Shown: piece by piece, positions 50,092 to 64,000 of the stretch
How positions within the stretch are numbered: the first letter of the stretch is position 1
Layout of the letters: every line of letters begins with the position of its first letter
Source of the DNA: Warburgia ugandensis
Taxonomy: Eukaryota > Streptophyta > Magnoliopsida > Canellales > Canellaceae
Assembly: GCA_035236585.1 (NCBI GenBank)
Contig: CP141135.1
Coordinates: 6,730,001-6,794,000, forward strand
Reading direction: 5' to 3'
DNA: 64,000 nt
Made by a program: the position numbers and the translations under genes
Notes under the pieces: model-generated
Database searches by the model: none
Told to the model about the DNA's origin: nothing
The model's input: the letters and a program-made list of their open reading frames with translations, nothing else

Positions 50092-51154
50092 GTTCACTGG
50101 TTCCACCACCAGCGGGCCATGACCAACTGCATTCCAACGTTTAATGTTCTGGCCTGCGAGTAGAAAATCCAGAAGGATACAATAGTGTGGATATTAACAA
50201 ACTTAGAAGATTAAGATCATCAGAGGTCCATTGTGTGGATCACCCACCTAACTAACGAATGTTTCCGACCACCAAAACGCATATCTTTCCTAAACCAAAG
50301 CTCTTATCAGCACTTGGACTGAGTGCTTCAAAGTTTGTGTCAAGGGGGCCACTATGGGATGATCTTTCCTGTTCATTTGATTTCTTGGCTATGGATATCT
50401 ATTAATTCCAAAATCTTTGGACTAGATGTTCTTAATGACCAAAAAGTTCTTTTTTATCAAAAAAAAAAAAAAACGGAGGGGTTAGAAACACTGCACAACA
50501 AAGATCTAAATTAAACGATCAAAAATGCAAATTTTTAGGATGCCAATCTCATCGTTTGTACTGTATAAGATATGTAAAGCGGGAGCAATTTGGTAGATCA
50601 GTGGCATTATCCAAAGGTGGGCACTTTCATACAAAAAAGTTTGAGCACTTAAAAGTTGAAGACCGTGTGATTATTGTCCGCATTTAGTAACCAAAGATGC
50701 ATGTACTTTTGCTAGGGCTTTTCTGATTAACATCTGCCCATTGGAGCTTTAACATGAACTTAACCGACAGTTGCTCCAGATCAACCCCATGCAAGAGCAG
50801 TAATGTGCTGTGGGTTACCTCGCACCACTAGCATGTAGCATGTAAGTTGTTTCAGTAATCCCATTGCATTTACTTTAAGAACGGGCGGAGCAGCAAGGAC
50901 CGGTGCTCATTCAACAATATGCTGCATCATCCCTTTAGGAAGCAGCTAAAAGAGCGGATTACCTCTGGGTATTAAGCAGTTCAATGCATTACTAAACATG
51001 ACAGCAGAAAACATCAAAAATTCAAAAGAATGAATAAATTGAACAAGGGGTTCCAGCATTTATTGCTACAGGAGGAATCTTCTTGCATTCAAGAATCTAG
51101 TCCAAGAAATATTTATGACTATACCTAGAAAATTAAAGTACAAGACACTCTTCG
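50092..51154. other. Intergenic region between convergent 3' ends
   Basis: It probably contains the 3' UTRs of the O-fucosyltransferase gene (left) and ESV1 (right). A poly(A) run of about 15 bases lies at 50459-50473. No gene recognised. Confidence 0.4.
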
Positions 51155-59481
<8,327 letters not shown>

Positions 59482-60120
59482 CTGTAAAAATTTAAATTAA
59501 ATAAACATAAGCAGATAAGTTTTACACTTATAGCATCAATGTAGAAGAGCAGAAACTTCACAAGCATTTATTTTGTACACATCATCATAAGTTAAATTAT
59601 ACCACAATAAATTTCAGGGAGCAGAAGAAGACAAGGGGTTTCCCATACATGTGGACGTGTACTATGTTTTCTGTATGTATTTACATGTAGATGTGCTTAT
59701 GGTCTTTGGTTTTGGTTAGGTGAGGATAAGTTCATGAGCCTAGTGTGTGTTTGTAGACATTCATGCACATATACAAAATAATGATGCAAAAGCAAAGACA
59801 TACAAAAACATAAGACACATTTAATCTTTTAGGCATACTTTCTATCTTTTAGTTTTAGTATTTGCAGCGCATAACATCTACATAAATATTGTTTGTATCA
59901 TGTACAAGATGGAAGAGTTGCTAGATCACTAATTGACTCAGTTTCATTACTGTTAGTGCAGATCTGCATATGATATGTACTTAACGAATGGAAATATCAG
60001 CATCTCCATTAAGATATGAATACAGATAACTAGTCCTGTCAATGACTTTTCCGAGTCTCATCTATACATCTCAATATATAAGATTGGGAATAATAACTCC
60101 TTCAAGATTTTACAGTTGCC

Positions 60121-60636
60121 CAGTAATAGTAAGGTGTTGATGCACCACACACCTTTAACCTGGTCAACTTCCACATGCCCTTTGAGGTAGGCAATCCAAA
60201 ATAAAAGGCTTGCGTAGGTACCATTGATGGGAACTTTACATGTGGAAAAAGTGATTCAAGTGTAAGAGCAGATGATGATGCCCCCAAAATTGTTACAGTT
60301 AGTGGGAAACAGAAAACTTACACCAATGAAGTTTATAATAGGTGGGAATAGATGCCATGTAGCAAACAACTTCTTAGATGCAATGGATCCTGCACAAGGC
60401 TTCTTTAGGTCTGTTGCCATACTTCAAAATGCAATTGTTCTTCCATAGAAGGCCCATTTTATTGCATGCAAGTATGCAAATGATAAAATTGTTTTGACTT
60501 CTTGCTGGACCCAACCTGTCCTAAAGCAATTAAGATAAAGTGGTGATTATACAATTTGCTTATCAGTTGAGATTCTTATTTTCTCAATAAAGAATAACAC
60601 CAAATAGAGATGCAGCTCTCCTCATTTCCAGTTGAT

Positions 60637-60640
<4 letters not shown>
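60121..60640. other. Intronic stretch of ESV1, nothing recognised
   Basis: Searched for a further Trp-rich exon of ESV1 between 59482 and 60920 and saw none. Confidence 0.4.
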
Positions 60641-60641
<1 letters not shown>

Positions 60642-60668
<27 letters not shown>

Positions 60669-60700
60669 AGACCTTATCCCAATTATTTTGGGCCTTCCCC
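60642..60700 (-). mobile_element. 59-bp insertion made of an RTE tail
   Basis: A (TCA)n tract followed by AAGACCTTATCCCAATTA and TTTTGGGCCTTCCCC. Both text pieces occur in the RTE 3' end at 60937-61076, but about 110 bases between them are missing. It is flanked by the direct repeat TTGATAATCA at 60632-60641 and 60701-60710, a likely target duplication. Confidence 0.75.
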
Positions 60701-60920
60701 TTGATAATCAGATGATCCCAAATTATTTTGCTTTTCTGCACTAGAAGTCTGTAACTTACAGCTCTAGAAAAAGAACATCATAATTCACATTAGAGCAGTT
60801 CATTGCATAACCAGGTGCACAATTCTTTTACAATTGATCCCTTATCATGCTGCTCAAAGTTTGCTCAATGTCCCCAGTGATTGTTACCTTGTTCTCATCT
60901 TCACGTATTGTTAGCCGTCT

Positions 60921-63900
60921 CATCATCATCATCATCAAGACCTTATCCCAATTAGGGGTCGGCCACATGAATCTTATTCCTCCATTCCACTCTATTAAAT
61001 ACCATGGCTTCATTTAGTCCCAAAGTTTTTAAATCTTTCCTCACCACTTCTATCCACGTTCTTTTGGGCCTTCCCCTTGCCCTTTTAGAACCTTCAACTT
61101 GTATTGCCTCACTCCTTCTAACTGGTGCCATTGTTGGCCTCCTTTAAACATGTCCAAACCATCTAAGTCTAATCTCCCTCATCTTGTTACCTATTGGTGC
61201 TATCCCTAAATTTCTTCTAATATTTTCATTTCTAATTCTATCCTTTCTTGTCTTACCACTCATCCATCTCAACATCCTCATTTCTGCAACACTCAGCCTA
61301 TGAGTATGATGTTCCTTAACTGCCCAACACTCTGATCCATAGAGCATGGCCGGCCTTATAGCCATCCTATAGAATTTTCCCTTTAGTTTGAGTAGCACCC
61401 GCCGATCACATAAAACCCCCGATGCACATCTCCATTTGTTCCAATCCGCTTAGATTCTCTGGGTAACCTCCCTCTCAATCTCTCCACTCTTATGGATCAA
61501 TGATCCTAAGTATCGGAAGTGGTCTCTCATGGGGACCTCTTGGTTATCAATCTTGACTGGTGCTCCACTCCTACTCTCCTTGCTAAAATTACATTCCATA
61601 TATTCTATCTTAGTTCGGCTAATTTTAAATTCTTTCGATTCTAATGCTTCTCTCCATAGCTCTAGCTTTATGTTGACACCCTCCCTTATCTCATCAAGTA
61701 GGACTATATCGTCTGCAAATAGCATGCACCAGGGAATCTCCTCATGCAGATGTTTTGTTAACTCATCCATAACTAATGTGAAAAGGTATGGACTCAATGC
61801 CGATCCTTGGTGCAATCCGACAGTGACAAGAAAATCACCAGTCACGCCACTAGTGGTCTTAACATTTGTTACTGCTCCCTCATACATATCTTTAATTATG
61901 TCTATATACCCCTGAGAAACCCCTTTAACACCTAAAACCCTCCAAATTAACTCTCTAGGGACTCTATCATAAGCCTTCTCTAAGTCAATAAAGACCATGT
62001 GTAGGTCTTTTCTCCTCTCCTTATATTTCTCTACTAATTGTCTTAGTAAGAAAATAGCTTCCATGGTAGACCTCCCAAGCATGAAACCAAACTGATTCTC
62101 CGATACACTTGTTTCATGTCGTAGCCTCTTCTCAATGACTCTTTCAAAAAGTTTCATGGTGTAGCTCATAAGTTTGATCCCTCGATAATTAGTGTAGCTC
62201 TGAATGTCTCCTTTATTCTTATAGATTGGTACAATAGAGCTTTTCCTCCACTCATCAAGCATTTTCTTTGATTTTGTAATCTTGTTAAACAACTTGGTCA
62301 ACCAAACTACCCCAATATCTCCCATATGCTTCCAAACCTCTATTGGTATACCATCAGGCCCCATGGCCTTTCCTGATTTCATCTTTCTCAAGGCCTCTTT
62401 TACTTCAAGCATTCTAATCCTACTTTCATATCTATAATATCCAGTGTTATTTAGATTTATAGTATTTTCAATCCCTATATTCTCAGGGCCATTGTCATTT
62501 AACAATTTTTGGAAGTATATTTCCCACCTTTGTTTGATCTCAGCGTCTTTGACTAATACCCTTTGATCATCGCTTCTAATGCACCTAACATGCTCTAAGT
62601 CCTTACTCTTCTGTTCTCTTACCTTTGCAAGTTTAAACACATCTTTCTCACCTTCTCTTGTTCCTAGTCTATTATAGAGCTCATCCTATGCTTTAAGTTT
62701 AGCCTCACTTACTATTCTCTTAGCAACGTTTTTAGCATTCTTATATTGTTCATAGTTTTCATTATTTCTAATCTTCTGCCATGCTTTAAAATGCATTCGT
62801 TTTTCTTTAATAGCTTTTTGCACTGTTTCATTTCACCACCATGTTTCCTTTGCTAATAGCCTTTTACCTTTAGATACTCCTAAGACATCTTTTGCCACTT
62901 TCTTAATGGACTCAGCCATATTAGTCCACATGGTATTTACTGTTTCATAATTCCAATTTCCTTCTACCATCAACTTATTTTTGAATGAGGTTATTTTCTC
63001 TCCTTTTAAGTTCCACCACTTAGTTTTTAGATGTGTATTAAGTTTAGTTCTTTTACTCCATCTTTTGATATGAATATCCATAACCATTAACCTATGTTGT
63101 GAGGTTAAACTCTCACCGCGTATCACCTTACAATCCTTACATATAGATCGTTCATTATTCCTAAGTAGAAAAAAGTCTATTTGACTTTTATGAAGTCCAC
63201 TTTTAAAGGTTATTAAGTGTTCATCCCTCTTCTTAAAGAGTGTATTTGCAATGGATAGGTTATATGACAAAGCAAAATCGAGGATATTCTCCCCCATCTC
63301 GTTTCGTTCACCTATACCATACCCTCCGTGTATTCTATCATATCCTTCCTTATCTTTTCCTACATGGCCATTTAAGTCTGCTCCTATAAATATTCCCTCA
63401 GTATTGGGAATTTCTTGCATAACTCCCTCCATATCTTCCCAAAACTGTCTCTTAATTATATCTTGTAGCCCTACTTGTGGTGCATATGCACTTATAATAT
63501 TTATAATCTGCTCTCCTAGAATCATTTTTATTATTATAATTCTATCACTAATTCTTTTAACGTCCACAATTTTATCCTTTAATTCCTTATCCACTATTAT
63601 TCCTACGTCATTTCTATTATTTTCTTTTCTTACGTACCATAATTTATACCCATCTATTTCTCTAGCTTTAGCCCCTTTCCACTTGGTTTCTTGGATACAA
63701 GTGATGTTGACTCTCCTACGTTTTATCGTGTCTACTAACTCCAAACTCTTACCTGTCAATGTCCCTATATTCCATGTAGCGATGCGAATCTTATGATTTG
63801 GAGATTCCCTATTTACTATCGCCTTTCTCGACCTCCATGGTATGAACCCATGTCCACTTTTCACTGAACCTGGGTTCTGATGCAGCGCGTCGCTTCCGAG

Positions 63901-64000
63901 GGGACGCTCTAGCAGCCCTTGCCCATTTTTCACTACACCCGGGATCCGATGTAGCGTGTCGCTTCTGGGAGAATGCCCTAGCAACCCTTGCCTATTTTTC
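60921..64000 (-). mobile_element. RTE-clade LINE, nearly whole 3' end, runs off the right edge
   Basis: One reading frame on the minus strand runs from the edge to 60952. It holds an apurinic-type endonuclease (IRIATWNIGTLTGKSLELVD, IQETKWKG, GADLNGHVGKD), a reverse transcriptase (DLEKAYDRVPRELIW, catalytic FADDIVLLDE at about 61700) and an RTE C-terminal region ([17 protein letters not shown]). It ends with a (GAT)n tail at 60921-60937, as RTE elements do. Four stops interrupt the frame at 62830-62832, 62686-62688, 61450-61452 and 61144-61146, without frameshifts; compared with the family, three look like CAA to TAA or TGG to TGA. The first residues are 23-aa repeats coded by 69-bp tandem units. 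It is in the same orientation as ESV1 and appears to sit in an intron of it. Confidence 0.93.
63858..64000 (-). repeat. 69-bp tandem repeats at the 5' side of the RTE LINE
   Basis: Units begin at 63858, 63927 and 63996 with TTTTCACT and contain GATG.AGCG.GTCGCTTC. The unit is a multiple of three and is translated as 23-residue repeats (like RPLGSDALHQNPGSVKSGHG). The array continues past the window. Confidence 0.9.

Noticed and set aside
61529-63796. Long plus-strand frames at 61529-61915 and 63251-63796
   Set aside because: They are antisense shadows of the RTE LINE frame.

Overview
The window is nuclear DNA of a flowering plant. It has intron-rich genes with GT..AG junctions, a DEAH-helicase/RBR fusion and a starch-binding tryptophan-rich protein that are plant-typical, Au-type SINEs, L1 and RTE LINEs, and pieces of plastid and mitochondrial DNA in a nuclear context. 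The species cannot be named from sequence alone; a woody eudicot or magnoliid is a guess.

Layout. 1-8.3 kb is transposon-rich: a long Ty3/gypsy-type LTR sits inside an older LTR element, followed by an L1 fragment, a plastid rps7 fragment and three SINEs. 8.6-17.0 kb (+) is a complete DEAH11/DEAH12-type gene of three coding exons (1,705 aa: DEAH helicase, HA2/OB region, C-terminal RING-IBR-RING). 19.25-28.97 kb (-) is a complete seven-exon gene for a plastid-targeted protein with two DUF760 repeats (331 aa); its introns carry SINEs, tandem duplications and a possible LTR. 29-42.4 kb has no recognisable host gene: diverged duplications, an L1 relic pierced by SINEs, a foldback element and a nuclear copy of mitochondrial trnP between mirror-image microsatellites. 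42.7-49.0 kb (+) is a complete ten-exon O-fucosyltransferase gene (582 aa) with three ACGT boxes about 215-245 bp upstream of its ATG. 51.15-59.48 kb (-) holds the last seven coding exons of ESV1, convergent with the O-fucosyltransferase gene; its 5' exons lie beyond the right edge. An RTE LINE (60.9-64 kb, same strand) appears to occupy the intron that separates them.

The four host genes do not form a pathway. Two act in plastids (DUF760 by its transit-like N-terminus, ESV1 in starch granule organisation), one in the Golgi (O-fucosyltransferase), and the helicase/RBR protein has no assigned role.

The most unusual observations are an antisense first exon of an AKT1-type potassium channel inside an ESV1 intron, the foldback element next to the organellar trnP copy, a 59-bp RTE-tail insertion with target duplication, the RTE LINE with four same-frame stops and 69-bp 5' repeats, and the density of Au-like SINEs (14 copies, several with clear target duplications). 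I found no convincing wholly new multi-gene system.
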